A stretch of 41,632 nucleotides of DNA from Clostridia bacterium (GTDB lineage Bacteria; Bacillota; Clostridia; Christensenellales; Aristaeellaceae): NCBI GenBank assembly GCA_900769075.1, contig CAAGFE010000026.1:1-41632 (forward strand), in the 5' to 3' direction. This document shows positions 8,436 to 16,282 of this stretch, piece after piece (the stretch's first letter is position 1; the number at the start of each line of letters is the position of its first letter). A program made the translations under genes and the position numbers. Under the pieces are notes generated by a model, which was not told the DNA's origin, did no database searches, and saw only the letters and a list, made by a program, of their open reading frames with translations.

Positions 8436-9359
8436 TCACACCTGCTCCGCCAGCGCCGCGAAGGTCTTTGCCAGATGCTCGATATTCCCCTGATCCGCCT
8501 CGACATCTCGGCTGGTATGGAGCTTTCCCAGGTACAATCCGATGCCGCTGATCCTGCGGCAGGCCATGATGCCCACCCCGCACTTGAAGGAGCGGAAGTC
8601 GCTGTTGAAGCGGGTGGTGACGCTGGAACAGAAGCGCACTTCCCTCTCCGGCGCATCCGAGAGCAGCTTTTCCAGCAGCGCATACTGGGGGAGCTGCGTT
8701 GCCAGGGGCGGGGCAGCAGCCACAAACACATCCCCCACGCCGATGCTGTCCGCATTGACGACAAAATGCGTGTGCTGCATCTCCAGATGTTCCCGGGCGT
8801 AGGCCTTGGAGCCCCTGCGGCCCTTTTCCATGTTGTCAAAAAGGATGAAGGCCGCCTTGGCGCGGTTCTCCTCGGGAATGCGGGCCATCGTTTCCAGCAG
8901 CGCCGCCACCCCGGCGGTATTGTCATTGACATTGTGCCTGTTGGCAAAGCCATTCAGCTGAAGCACCATGAGCCCCACGAACGTCCCAAAGAATGCCAGC
9001 GTCATCACGTCCCCGTTCTGGGTCAGCAGGCCCAGCGCCGCGCCCACGAGGAGCGCCAGCAGCAGCATCCCGCCGAGCAGGATGATCTGCCAGAGCAGGT
9101 ACACGGCATAGTTCCGGGGGATCTGCAGATCCGCCAGCAGGATGGTCGAGGGCGTATCATAATGGGCGGTGAAGGTCACCTCGGCATGCTCCGGATCCCC
9201 AACGATCACATTCTGCTGACGGCCCCTGTCGTTCTCCTCCACGCGGACAGCATACCCCATTCCGCTGATTTCGGCCATCACCCACTGGCGGAAGGCCTTC
9301 TTCTGTGCAGTGCTCTTCCGCACCGGGAAAAGCTCAGTGATTGTTTCGCAAATGGTCAT
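8436..9359 (-). CDS. M28-family membrane peptidase homologue lacking the catalytic Glu
   Basis: This 307-residue protein is a diverged tandem copy of its upstream neighbour. The M28 zinc ligands are present: His66 (AHYDT), Asp146 (NVNDN), Glu178, Asp204 and His281 (KLHTSRD). The residue before Glu178, which is the general-base Glu in active M28 enzymes, is Met177 (DNMEKG, codon ATG), where the neighbour has Glu. An insert at about 84-136 between the first and second zinc ligands contains two or three hydrophobic segments, so the protein is probably membrane-anchored. It should still bind zinc but may be inactive or act as a regulator. It is last in the trmO-peptidase-peptidase run, 18 bases after its paralogue, with GGGAGG before the start. 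I see no terminator behind it. Confidence 0.85.
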   Translation of the reverse strand: MTICETITELFPVRKSTAQKKAFRQWVMAEISGMGYAVRVEENDRGRQQNVIVGDPEHAEVTFTAHYDTPSTILLADLQIPRNYAVYLLWQIILLGGMLLLALLVGAALGLLTQNGDVMTLAFFGTFVGLMVLQLNGFANRHNVNDNTAGVAALLETMARIPEENRAKAAFILFDNMEKGRRGSKAYAREHLEMQHTHFVVNADSIGVGDVFVAAAPPLATQLPQYALLEKLLSDAPEREVRFCSSVTTRFNSDFRSFKCGVGIMACRRISGIGLYLGKLHTSRDVEADQGNIEHLAKTFAALAEQV

Positions 9360-9377
9360 GGTGCCCTCCCATGGGGG

Positions 9378-10328
9378 TTACAGTCGCTCGACAAAGGCGC
9401 AAAGCCCTTCCGCCAGGAAATCCAGGTTCGCCTGTTCGCAGACAGTATCCCGCTTTGTGTGGATTTTGTCACAGTAGTAGCCGACGCCCTTCGCCCTGTT
9501 GCAGGCGCACACGGCAATGCCATGCCTGAAGCTGCGCTGATCCGAGGGATAGACGCATTTTTCCATCCGGTTCATGACGTACGTCCGGCCCTGCACGCCC
9601 TGCATGGCTTCTTCCAGCAGGGGGAAAGAGTCCAGGGCCCGGGTGCGCTTGTTGGCAAAGAAGAGCATGTTTTCCCCGTCGCCCACGCAGTCCATATTGA
9701 TGATGAGGGAGTCCTGCTTGATCTGCGGATGACTCTTGGCATAGGCGGAGCTGCCGAGCATGCCCTTCTCCTCGTTGTCGAAGAGGAGGAAGGCCGCCTT
9801 GGCGCGTTCGGCTTCGGGCAGGCGGGTCATCAGCTCCATGACCGCCGCTGTGCCGGAGGTATTGTCGTTGACGTTATGCTTGTTCGCCGGGCCGAACATC
9901 ATCACGCCAAGCGACGCATACACGGCGACAAGGGCGGTCAGTGCGCCCATTTGCCGGGCCAATTCAAAGTTGTCCGTCAGCACCCGCGCCACATGGCCGA
10001 CCAGCGGGCCGATCAGCGCCGCCGGCAGCAGCATGATGGGCACCAGCAGCAGCTGATACAGGAAGTACACCGGCACATTGCAGGGGGTGATGAAATTCGG
10101 CAGGGGCATGACCGCCGGGGTGTCATAGTGGGCGGTGAAGACGACCTTCGCCGTTTCCGGGTCGCCCACGACGAGGTTCGTGCTGTGGAAGATGCCCCGG
10201 GGCGTGGTGGCCTGGGCGGAATAGCCCTGTGCCCGCGCCCAGGCGATGAACCAGTCGCGGAAGGCTTCCTTCTGCTTTCCGGATTTGCGGATGGGGAACT
10301 TTTCTGTCAGGGTATCGATGATGCGCAT
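9378..10328 (-). CDS. M28-family zinc peptidase with membrane insert
   Basis: The 316-residue protein keeps the complete M28 set: His67 and Asp69 (AHYDT), Asp155 (NVNDN), the catalytic Glu186 and zinc-binding Glu187 (FDNEEKG), an Asp in NMDCVGDG, and the final His in KIHTKRD. M28 enzymes are mostly aminopeptidases. Like its paralogue, it carries a hydrophobic insert (about 85-146) between the first two ligand motifs, predicted to form two or three membrane segments, which is not typical of soluble M28 enzymes. The ATG at 10328 is chosen because AAGGA lies nine bases upstream; the in-frame TTG at 10337 abuts that site. It sits six bases after the trmO stop, so the two are co-transcribed. Confidence 0.85.
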   Translation of the reverse strand: MRIIDTLTEKFPIRKSGKQKEAFRDWFIAWARAQGYSAQATTPRGIFHSTNLVVGDPETAKVVFTAHYDTPAVMPLPNFITPCNVPVYFLYQLLLVPIMLLPAALIGPLVGHVARVLTDNFELARQMGALTALVAVYASLGVMMFGPANKHNVNDNTSGTAAVMELMTRLPEAERAKAAFLLFDNEEKGMLGSSAYAKSHPQIKQDSLIINMDCVGDGENMLFFANKRTRALDSFPLLEEAMQGVQGRTYVMNRMEKCVYPSDQRSFRHGIAVCACNRAKGVGYYCDKIHTKRDTVCEQANLDFLAEGLCAFVERL

Positions 10329-10333
10329 GGGAA

Positions 10334-11014
10334 TCAATCCTTCACCACGTCCAGGACGGTCAGCGTTCCGTCCTTGACCGAAAATTTCACGTCCAGCCCC
10401 GCATAGGGCAGACCGTACACTCGGGTTTCATCCTGCTGATAGGCCGGACGGGGATCCTGGGCCAGGGCGCCCAGCAGCGTTTCCCGCTGGTTTTCGGGGA
10501 TGCGCCGGAGCAGCTCCGCGGGGAAATCCACCATCAGCGCATATCCTGCGGTTTCCTCGGTGAACCCGCCGGACGCTTCCGGCACGCTGTCCACATAGGG
10601 CAGGTAGGGCTTGATGTCGTAGATGGGCGTGCCGTCCATCATGTCCGCGCCGGACACGACCAGCACCTTGCCCTGGGGGGAAGCTTCCACCCCCACCAGC
10701 TTCACCACCGTCAGCCCCAGTGGATTGGGCCGGAAGGGGGAGCGCGTGGCGAACACGCCCATGCGGGTGTTGCCGCCCAGGCGCGGCGGACGCACCGTGG
10801 GCCGCCAGGACTGATCCTCGCCCTCCCGCACGGCCTGATGGAAACCCCAGATCAGCCACAGATGGGAATAGCCCTCAATCCCCCGCAGCGCCTCGGGCAC
10901 GCGATATTCCGGCTCGAACACGATGGTGGAGGTCAGCTCCGGCACCAGTCCCGACTGGCGCGGCAGCCCGAATTTGGTCGGGAATGCATTGTGAAGCCTG
11001 GCGATGACCTTCAT
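10334..11014 (-). CDS. trmO: tRNA (N6-threonylcarbamoyladenosine(37)-N6)-methyltransferase TrmO
   Basis: TrmO uses S-adenosylmethionine to methylate t6A at position 37 of certain threonine tRNAs. The protein has 226 residues, which is normal. The family signature GVFATRSPFRPNPLG lies near residues 87-101, with GYSHLWLIW upstream and a DIKPYLPY motif about residue 137. A C-terminal extension past 165 (GLPYAGLDVKFS) matches longer family members. The start at 11014 follows AAAGGAGG with a normal spacer; an in-frame start further upstream would fall in the promoter. It heads the minus-strand run with the two M28 genes, from the promoter at 11050-11078. The link between tRNA methylation and the peptidases is not obvious and may be only shared transcription. 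Confidence 0.9.
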   Translation of the reverse strand: MKVIARLHNAFPTKFGLPRQSGLVPELTSTIVFEPEYRVPEALRGIEGYSHLWLIWGFHQAVREGEDQSWRPTVRPPRLGGNTRMGVFATRSPFRPNPLGLTVVKLVGVEASPQGKVLVVSGADMMDGTPIYDIKPYLPYVDSVPEASGGFTEETAGYALMVDFPAELLRRIPENQRETLLGALAQDPRPAYQQDETRVYGLPYAGLDVKFSVKDGTLTVLDVVKD

Positions 11015-11049
11015 GCTGCGTCCTCCTTTCCCAAAATCCCTCAGTATAC

Positions 11050-11078
11050 AGGATAGCACAAATTTCGCCCCTGCGCAA
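11050..11078 (-). promoter_or_regulatory. Promoter of the trmO-M28-M28 operon
   Basis: On the minus strand TTGCGC (11078-11073), a 17-base spacer, and TATCCT (11055-11050) preceded by TG as an extended -10. It is back to back with the proS promoter at 11104-11131. Confidence 0.6.
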
Positions 11079-11103
11079 GGCGCTTTCCCGCCAATTTCGG
11101 GCT

Positions 11104-11131
11104 TGCATGTTGGCTTTCCCCGTGCTATAAT
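11104..11131 (+). promoter_or_regulatory. Promoter of the T-box/proS transcript
   Basis: TTGCAT (11104-11109), a 16-base spacer and a perfect TATAAT (11126-11131) with an upstream TG. Initiation is expected near 11138, just at the start of the T-box stem I. Confidence 0.75.
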
Positions 11132-11137
11132 TGGTTG

Positions 11138-11386
11138 GACGCTGAAGGAGAAAGCCCCGTCCGCCCTTCCCCCAGAGAGCCTGCTGTTGGTGCGATGCAG
11201 GCGGATGGCCGACGAACCGCTCCCGTCTCCCGAGTCCGCAGGAGAACCCGCCTGATCCTTTCCGGGCGAAATCCTGCCGGGTGCTCCCGTTACCGGGCAT
11301 GCGAGGGCGCATCATGCGCTGAAGCAAGGTGGTACCGCGAAGTTTTCACTTCGCCCCTGCAACATCGGGGGCGGAGTTTTTCTTTT
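11138..11386 (+). promoter_or_regulatory. T-box riboswitch controlling proS
   Basis: The leader carries the T-box hallmark sequence AAGGTGGTACCGCG at 11326-11339, where the UGG pairs with the uncharged tRNA acceptor end. Upstream are GAAGGAGAAAG (about 11143) and AGAGAGCC (11174-11181) of stem I with its apical loop. A terminator hairpin, GCCCC...GGGGGC (11353-11372), is followed by a T-run (11377-11385). A plausible specifier codon is CCG (Pro) in GAACCGCTCC at 11217-11219, which I could not confirm by folding. Uncharged proline tRNA should stabilise the antiterminator and allow proS expression. The gene behind it is prolyl-tRNA synthetase, which agrees. Confidence 0.88.
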
Positions 11387-11414
11387 CCGCCCGAAAACAA
11401 AAGGAGGATTCCCC

Positions 11415-13142
11415 ATGAAGCTCAAGAACCTTGTCTCCAAACGCTACAAGGAGACCCCCGCCGATTGCCAGATCGCTTCCCAGGCGCTGATGATGCGCGG
11501 CGGTTACATCAAGCCCGTCGGCAACGGCATTTACACCCTCTTCCCGGTGACCAAGCGCATCACCGCCAAGATCGAGAAGATCATCCGCGAGGAGATGAAC
11601 CGCATCGACGGTCAGGAGCTGCTCTTCCCCGTGGCGATGCCCGCCTCCATCTGGCGGGAGTCCGGGCGCTATGACGCCATCGGCTCCGAGCTGCTGCGCT
11701 TCAAGGATCGCGGCGATCAGGACATGGTGCTGGGCATGACCCACGAGGAAGCCTCCGTCCACTTCGTCCGCGATGTGGCGGATTCCTACACCCAGTACCC
11801 CTTCATGATCTACCAGATCCAGACCAAGTTCCGCGATGAACCCCGCTGCCGCGGCGGTCTGATCCGCGTGCGCGAGTTCACCATGAAGGACGCTTATTCC
11901 TTCCACACCTCCCAGGAGGATCTGGAGCGCTATTACCAGATCTGCTACGATGCGTACAACCGCATCTTCGCCCGCGCCGGCGTGCCGGAGGTCGTGGCGG
12001 TGGCCTCCGACAGCGGCATGATGGGCGGCAAGGTTTCCCATGAGTACATGCTGCTCACCCCCTGCGGCGAGGACACCATCGTCCTGTGCCATGACTGCGA
12101 TTACCGTGCCAACATGGAAGCCGCGCCCTGCATCGTGAACAACGAGGCGGGCGAAATGGCCGAGCTGACCCGCGTCGCCACCCCCAACGTCAAGACCATC
12201 GAGGAGCTGTGCGCCTTCCTGAACGTCCGTGCCGACCGCACCTGCAAGGCCGTCGTCTACCAGGAGAACCTGACCGACAAGTACGTCGTGGCCTTCCTGC
12301 GCGGCGATCTGGACATCAACGAAACCAAGCTGCGCAACTACCTGAAGGCCGAAATTCACGCGGCGGAGCTGACGGCGGATGCCCCCCTGTGCGCTGGCTT
12401 CATCGGCCCGGTGGGCATCTCGAAGGACGTGCGCGTGGTGTTCGACGCAAGCCTCAAGGGCATTGAGAGCCTCGTCTGCGGCGCGAATGAGCCCGACGCC
12501 CACATGACCGGATTGAACATCGCCCGCGATGTGGGCAATGTGGAATACGCCGATGTGGCGAAGGCCTACGACGGCGGCATCTGCCCCGTGTGCGGCAAGC
12601 CCAGCATCTACACCTCCCGCGGCATCGAGGTGGGCAACATCTTCCAGCTGGGCACCAAGTACACCGAGAGCATGGACATGACCTATGTGGATCAGGACGG
12701 CTCCCTGAAGCACCCGATCATGGGCTGCTACGGCATCGGCGTGGGCCGTCTGGCGGCCTCCGTGTGCGAGGCGCACCGCGATGATTACGGCCCCATCTGG
12801 CCCATTTCCATCGCGCCCTGGCATGTGCATCTCTGCTCCATGCGCGCGGATAACGAGGAAGTCGCCGCCATGTCCCAGAAGATTTACGATGAGCTGACCG
12901 CCAAGGGCGTGGAGGTTCTCTGGGATGACCGTCCCGTCAGCGCGGGCGTGATGTTCGCCGACGCGGATCTCTTCGGCGTGCCGGTGCGCGTGATCGTCAG
13001 CCCCAAGGGCCTCAAGAACGGCACCATTGAGATCTCCACCCGCGACAAGTCCATGAAGGAAATCAAGCCGGTGGACGAGGCGGTGGACTTCATCTACAGC
13101 TTTGTGGTGGATGAGCTGGCGAAGCTGGCGTGCAGGCTGTAA
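11415..13142 (+). CDS. proS: Prolyl-tRNA synthetase, bacterial type with editing domain
   Basis: Class II synthetase that charges proline onto its tRNA. The 575-residue length matches the bacterial type with an INS editing domain (here about 220-390) inserted between class II motifs 2 and 3. Visible landmarks are RGGYIKPVGNGIYTLFP near the N-terminus, LGMTHEEAS (about 108-116), KFRDEPRCRGGLIRVREF (motif 2), the GCYGIGVGR motif 3 near residue 436, and a C-terminal anticodon-binding domain. The start follows AAAGGAGG. It is controlled by the T-box leader and ends at a terminator-like hairpin at 13193. Essential housekeeping gene. Confidence 0.95.
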   Translation: MKLKNLVSKRYKETPADCQIASQALMMRGGYIKPVGNGIYTLFPVTKRITAKIEKIIREEMNRIDGQELLFPVAMPASIWRESGRYDAIGSELLRFKDRGDQDMVLGMTHEEASVHFVRDVADSYTQYPFMIYQIQTKFRDEPRCRGGLIRVREFTMKDAYSFHTSQEDLERYYQICYDAYNRIFARAGVPEVVAVASDSGMMGGKVSHEYMLLTPCGEDTIVLCHDCDYRANMEAAPCIVNNEAGEMAELTRVATPNVKTIEELCAFLNVRADRTCKAVVYQENLTDKYVVAFLRGDLDINETKLRNYLKAEIHAAELTADAPLCAGFIGPVGISKDVRVVFDASLKGIESLVCGANEPDAHMTGLNIARDVGNVEYADVAKAYDGGICPVCGKPSIYTSRGIEVGNIFQLGTKYTESMDMTYVDQDGSLKHPIMGCYGIGVGRLAASVCEAHRDDYGPIWPISIAPWHVHLCSMRADNEEVAAMSQKIYDELTAKGVEVLWDDRPVSAGVMFADADLFGVPVRVIVSPKGLKNGTIEISTRDKSMKEIKPVDEAVDFIYSFVVDELAKLACRL

Positions 13143-13161
13143 GCGGCCTGCGTCTGTTCGC

Positions 13162-13190
13162 TTGCAATCCGCCCGACAATCCGCTATAAT
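13162..13190 (+). promoter_or_regulatory. Promoter of recO
   Basis: TTGCAA (13162-13167), a 17-base spacer and a perfect TATAAT (13185-13190). Initiation is expected at A13197 or A13199, inside the left arm of the hairpin at 13193-13217. Confidence 0.75.
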
Positions 13191-13192
13191 AG

Positions 13193-13221
13193 GGCCATAC
13201 GCCATGAACGTATGGCCTTTT
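13193..13221 (+). terminator. Terminator of proS overlapping the recO start site
   Basis: GGCCATAC (13193-13200) pairs perfectly with GTATGGCC (13210-13217) around a nine-base loop, followed by TTTTCT. Transcripts from proS would contain the whole stem. Those begun at the recO promoter would lack about half of the left arm. Confidence 0.65.
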
Positions 13222-13242
13222 CTGATGGAAGGAGGGTGCCCC

Positions 13243-13983
13243 ATGCGCCAGACTGAGCGCACCGCGATTGTCCTGCGATACGCCAACTACCGCGACAACG
13301 ACCGCATGCTGACCCTGTTCAGCCCGACCCAGGGGCGCATCGAAGCCCTCGCCCGGGGATGCCGCAAGCCCCGCTCCCCCATCCTCAACGCCAGCGAGAT
13401 GTTCGCCCTGGGCGACTTTGAGCTGTATCAGAAGGGCGCGCACCTGACGGTGATCTCCGCCAGCCTGATCGAAACCTTCTATCCCCTGCGCCAGGACTTC
13501 GACCGCCTCGCCGTGGGTACCTACCTGCTGGGCGTGACGGAAAGCTGCATTCAGCCCGGTGTACCGGCCCAGGAGCTGTTCATGCTGCTGCTCCACACCC
13601 TGTCCCGCCTGACCTTCTCCGACCAGCCCTGGAAGCCCCTGGTCGCCGGATTCCTGCTCCATCTGTCCGCCTGTGAAGGCTTCAAGCCGCGGCTGCAGCA
13701 CTGCGTCCACTGCCAGCGCCGGCTGACGGAGGGGGAATCCACCTGGTTTGACCTGCAGGAGGGCGGCATGGTCTGCCGGGACTGCCATCTTCAGGCGCAT
13801 CTCCCCGTTTCCGCCGCGCAGGCCCATTGGATGCGCACCATGCTGAACGCAGGCAGCGCCGCCTGGGTGGATGCGCCCGACTGCACCGCCCCCTTCGGGC
13901 TATTGCGAAAGTATGTGGAAGCCCGGCTGGACAGGCCCGTCCGCGCGGCAGAGATGCTGCCGGAAAGCCCATCGCCCTGTTGA
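13243..13983 (+). CDS. recO: DNA repair protein RecO
   Basis: RecO anneals single strands and loads RecA with RecR in recombinational repair. The 246-residue protein has the N-terminal OB fold (about 1-80, starting RQTERTAIVLRYANYRDND) and a helical C-terminal domain. It also keeps the zinc-finger Cys pairs CVHC (near 153-156) and CRDC (near 178-181). The start at 13243 follows GGAAGGAGGG. Longer in-frame readings would extend back into proS and through the promoter and hairpin, so they are rejected. It is followed by an ArsC/Spx-family gene 22 bases later, probably in one transcript. Confidence 0.92.
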   Translation: MRQTERTAIVLRYANYRDNDRMLTLFSPTQGRIEALARGCRKPRSPILNASEMFALGDFELYQKGAHLTVISASLIETFYPLRQDFDRLAVGTYLLGVTESCIQPGVPAQELFMLLLHTLSRLTFSDQPWKPLVAGFLLHLSACEGFKPRLQHCVHCQRRLTEGESTWFDLQEGGMVCRDCHLQAHLPVSAAQAHWMRTMLNAGSAAWVDAPDCTAPFGLLRKYVEARLDRPVRAAEMLPESPSPC

Positions 13984-14005
13984 TTTTTTGGAGGAGGAAC
14001 ACCCC

Positions 14006-14356
14006 ATGCTGTTGATTTGGTATCCCCCCTGCTCGACCTGCCAGAAGGCACAAAAATGGCTGGATGCGCAGGGGCTGCGCTATGAAACCCGCCACATCCG
14101 TGACGAAGCCCCGACCCTGGCGGAGCTGACCGAATGGCATGCCCGCAGCGGACTGCCCCTCAAGCGCTTCTTCAACACCAGCGGCAAGCTGTATGCCGAG
14201 CTGGGACTGAAGGACAAGCTGGCAGCTATGACCGAGGATGAACAGTTGGCCCTTTTAGCCTCCGATGGCATGCTGGTCAAGCGGCCCATCCTCGTCACCC
14301 AGGACAGGGTGCTGGTCGGCTTCAACGCTGATGCATGGGCGCAGGCCATTGGCTGA
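14006..14356 (+). CDS. ArsC/Spx family thioredoxin-fold protein
   Basis: The 116-residue protein is the typical length of the ArsC/Spx family. The redox motif CSTC lies at residues 9-12, so both Cys are present. Later family marks are LPLKRFFNTSG, YAELGLKDK, and KRPILV with the basic residue of the family before the conserved cis-Pro, then VGFN. Members are either glutathione- or thioredoxin-linked arsenate reductases or Spx-like transcription regulators that bind RNA polymerase. The sequence alone does not decide, and no ars genes are nearby. The start follows GGAGGAGG. A large bidirectional terminator at 14371-14423 follows. Confidence 0.85.
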   Translation: MLLIWYPPCSTCQKAQKWLDAQGLRYETRHIRDEAPTLAELTEWHARSGLPLKRFFNTSGKLYAELGLKDKLAAMTEDEQLALLASDGMLVKRPILVTQDRVLVGFNADAWAQAIG

Positions 14357-14370
14357 ACCGTCCGAACACA

Positions 14371-14427
14371 AAAACAGGCTCATCCGCACAGGAACGAAAA
14401 ATTCCTGGCGATGAGTCTGTTTTTTTG
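14371..14427. terminator. Bidirectional terminator between the ArsC/Spx gene and ribF
   Basis: A 14-base stem, AAAACAGGCTCATC (14371-14384) against GATGAGTCTGTTTT (14410-14423), contains one G-T wobble. An inner hairpin AGGAA/TTCCT adds to it. It has T-runs on both strands. Confidence 0.8.
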
Positions 14428-14433
14428 CTGGCT

Positions 14434-15363
14434 TTAATCCATGTTTGCGAAGTAGGCGCGGGCCTCCTCCGCGTCGCGGGTGATTTGTTCCTGGAGCGCC
14501 TCCTTGCTGTCAAAGCGAACCTCCGTCCGCTGGAAGCGCATGAAGGACAGCCGCACATGCTGTCCGTACAGGGCGATTTCCTCGCCGTCCCGGGCCAGCA
14601 CATGGGCTTCCACCGTGACGTGGCCCTCCGGGAGCGTCGGGTGACGGCCCACGTTCACCACCGCCGGATGATACGCGCCGTCCGCCGTTTCCAGCCAGCA
14701 GTCGTACACGCCGAAGGCCGGCAGGGCCTTGGTGCTGGGGATCCGCACATTCGCCGTGGGGAAACCCATCGTGCGGCCCAGATGCTTGCCGTCCTCCACC
14801 GGGCCGGACAGGGTATAGCCCGTGCCCAGCAGCCGGTTGACCATGGGGATATCGCCCTGGGCCAGGAGCCTGCGGATGCGGGTGGAAGACACCGTTTCGC
14901 CTTCGACAATCACTTCGGGGACGATCACCGTGCGGAAGCCGTGCTTTTTGCCGTAATCCCGCAGCATCCGCCCCGTGCCCGCGCCGCCCCTGCCAAAGGT
15001 GAAGTTGAAGCCGCAGACCACCACCACCGGCGCGTAGGTTTCAACCAGCTCCGCCATAAAGTCCTCCGGGGATTGGTCGGCACGGGCCTGGTTGAAGGTG
15101 GTGATGCACAGGTTGTCCACCCCGAAGGACTGCATGATGCGGGCCTTTTCCGGCAGCGTGTTGAGCATCGCCGGGCATTTTTCCGGCGCGATCACCCGCA
15201 GCGGATGCGGCTCGAAGGACAGGACATTCAGCGGGAAATCCATCTCCTGGGCCAGCTCGCCGCCGCGCATGAGCAGCGCCTGATGTCCGCGATGCACACC
15301 GTCAAACATGCCCAGCACCAGCACGCAGGGGGACATTCGGTTGGGATCACGCAGGATTTTCAT
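14434..15363 (-). CDS. ribF: Bifunctional riboflavin kinase / FAD synthetase
   Basis: RibF phosphorylates riboflavin to FMN and adenylates FMN to FAD. The 309-residue protein has the N-terminal nucleotidyltransferase domain (about 1-180) with GMFDGVHRGH near 18-27, FEPHP near 50-54, and SSTRIR near 155-160. The C-terminal riboflavin-kinase domain (about 182-305) has GRTMGFPTANV and AFGVYDCW. It overlaps the end of truB by 17 bases and has AAGGAGG before its ATG. It is the last gene of the rimP-to-ribF operon, a common clostridial end point. Confidence 0.95.
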   Translation of the reverse strand: MKILRDPNRMSPCVLVLGMFDGVHRGHQALLMRGGELAQEMDFPLNVLSFEPHPLRVIAPEKCPAMLNTLPEKARIMQSFGVDNLCITTFNQARADQSPEDFMAELVETYAPVVVVCGFNFTFGRGGAGTGRMLRDYGKKHGFRTVIVPEVIVEGETVSSTRIRRLLAQGDIPMVNRLLGTGYTLSGPVEDGKHLGRTMGFPTANVRIPSTKALPAFGVYDCWLETADGAYHPAVVNVGRHPTLPEGHVTVEAHVLARDGEEIALYGQHVRLSFMRFQRTEVRFDSKEALQEQITRDAEEARAYFANMD

Positions 15364-16282
15364 TGGATTGCCTCCTTGGGGCCGGTGAGGACTCCGGCGG
15401 CAGCTGGCACTTCCACACCAGCATGTCCGCCTGGCGCTCCGCCATGCCCCAGAACTCGTTTTTCAGATAGATGCGCACCACGCCGCCTTCCGCCGCCTCC
15501 CGGGCCTGGGGGATCCTCGCCAGGGGCAGCTTCACGCCGTTGACGACCTGCTTTGCCAGATCGTCCGCCACGTCCACCCGGGGAATGTGCCGGATCGGCC
15601 AGTCCAGCGCCAGCAGATGCTCCGCCAGGGTGCCCGCTTCTCGATAGGCCGCAGCTTCCTCCAGGGTCATGGCGGTATCGAGGGTGAACACACCGCTCTG
15701 GCTGCGCAAGAGAAAGCGCATGTGTGCCGGGCAGCCGGTCAGCTTGCCCAGATCGTCACAGATGGAGCGGATGTACGTCCCGCGCCCGCACCGGACGGTC
15801 ATCAGCACGCCATGGTTGGGCATCTCCCCGTGCAGGGTGATGGATTCCACATGCACCCGGCGCAGGGGAACCTCGACGGTTTCGCCCCGGCGGGCGCGCT
15901 CGTACATGGCAACGCCATCCTGCTTGATGGCGCTGTACATGCCGGGCCGCTGAAGGATATCGCCCTCCAGCTGCTTTGCCGCCGCGCGCACGTCCTCCCA
16001 GGTGGGATAGTTCTCCCCCGAATCAACCACCCTGCCGGTGGCGTCCTGGGTGTCGGTGGAAAAGCCGAAGGCGGCCTCCGCGACATACGCCTTTTCCTTG
16101 TCCACCAGGTAGTCAAACAGCCTTGCCGCCCGGCCGATCATGATGGGCAGCACGCCCGCCGCTTCCGGGTCCAGGGTGCCGGCATGGCCGACGCGCTTTT
16201 CGCCCGTCAGGCGCTTCACCACCGCCACCACGGCGGCGGAGGTCATGCCCGGGGGCTTGAGGATGTTCAGGAATCCGTTCAT
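15347..16282 (-). CDS. truB: tRNA pseudouridine(55) synthase TruB
   Basis: TruB makes pseudouridine 55 in the T-loop of tRNAs. The 311-residue protein begins MNGFLNILKPPGMTS and has the catalytic Asp in GHAGTLDPEAAG (about residues 35-46), then KAYVAEAAFG and GTYIRSICDDLG. A C-terminal extension of about 30 residues beyond the PUA-like region carries no motif I recognise. The start at 16282 shares an ATGA overlap with the nrnA stop, showing translational coupling. Both ends overlap neighbours in the operon. Confidence 0.95.
   Translation of the reverse strand: MNGFLNILKPPGMTSAAVVAVVKRLTGEKRVGHAGTLDPEAAGVLPIMIGRAARLFDYLVDKEKAYVAEAAFGFSTDTQDATGRVVDSGENYPTWEDVRAAAKQLEGDILQRPGMYSAIKQDGVAMYERARRGETVEVPLRRVHVESITLHGEMPNHGVLMTVRCGRGTYIRSICDDLGKLTGCPAHMRFLLRSQSGVFTLDTAMTLEEAAAYREAGTLAEHLLALDWPIRHIPRVDVADDLAKQVVNGVKLPLARIPQAREAAEGGVVRIYLKNEFWGMAERQADMLVWKCQLPPESSPAPRRQSNENPA

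Noticed and set aside
10329..10337. TTG at 10337 as start of the second M28 gene.
   Set aside because: The AAGGA site directly abuts it; the ATG at 10328 has correct spacing.
8238..10406. A 722-residue plus-strand open frame.
   Set aside because: It is the antisense shadow of the two M28 genes; the product is His/Ala/Gly-rich with no family marks.
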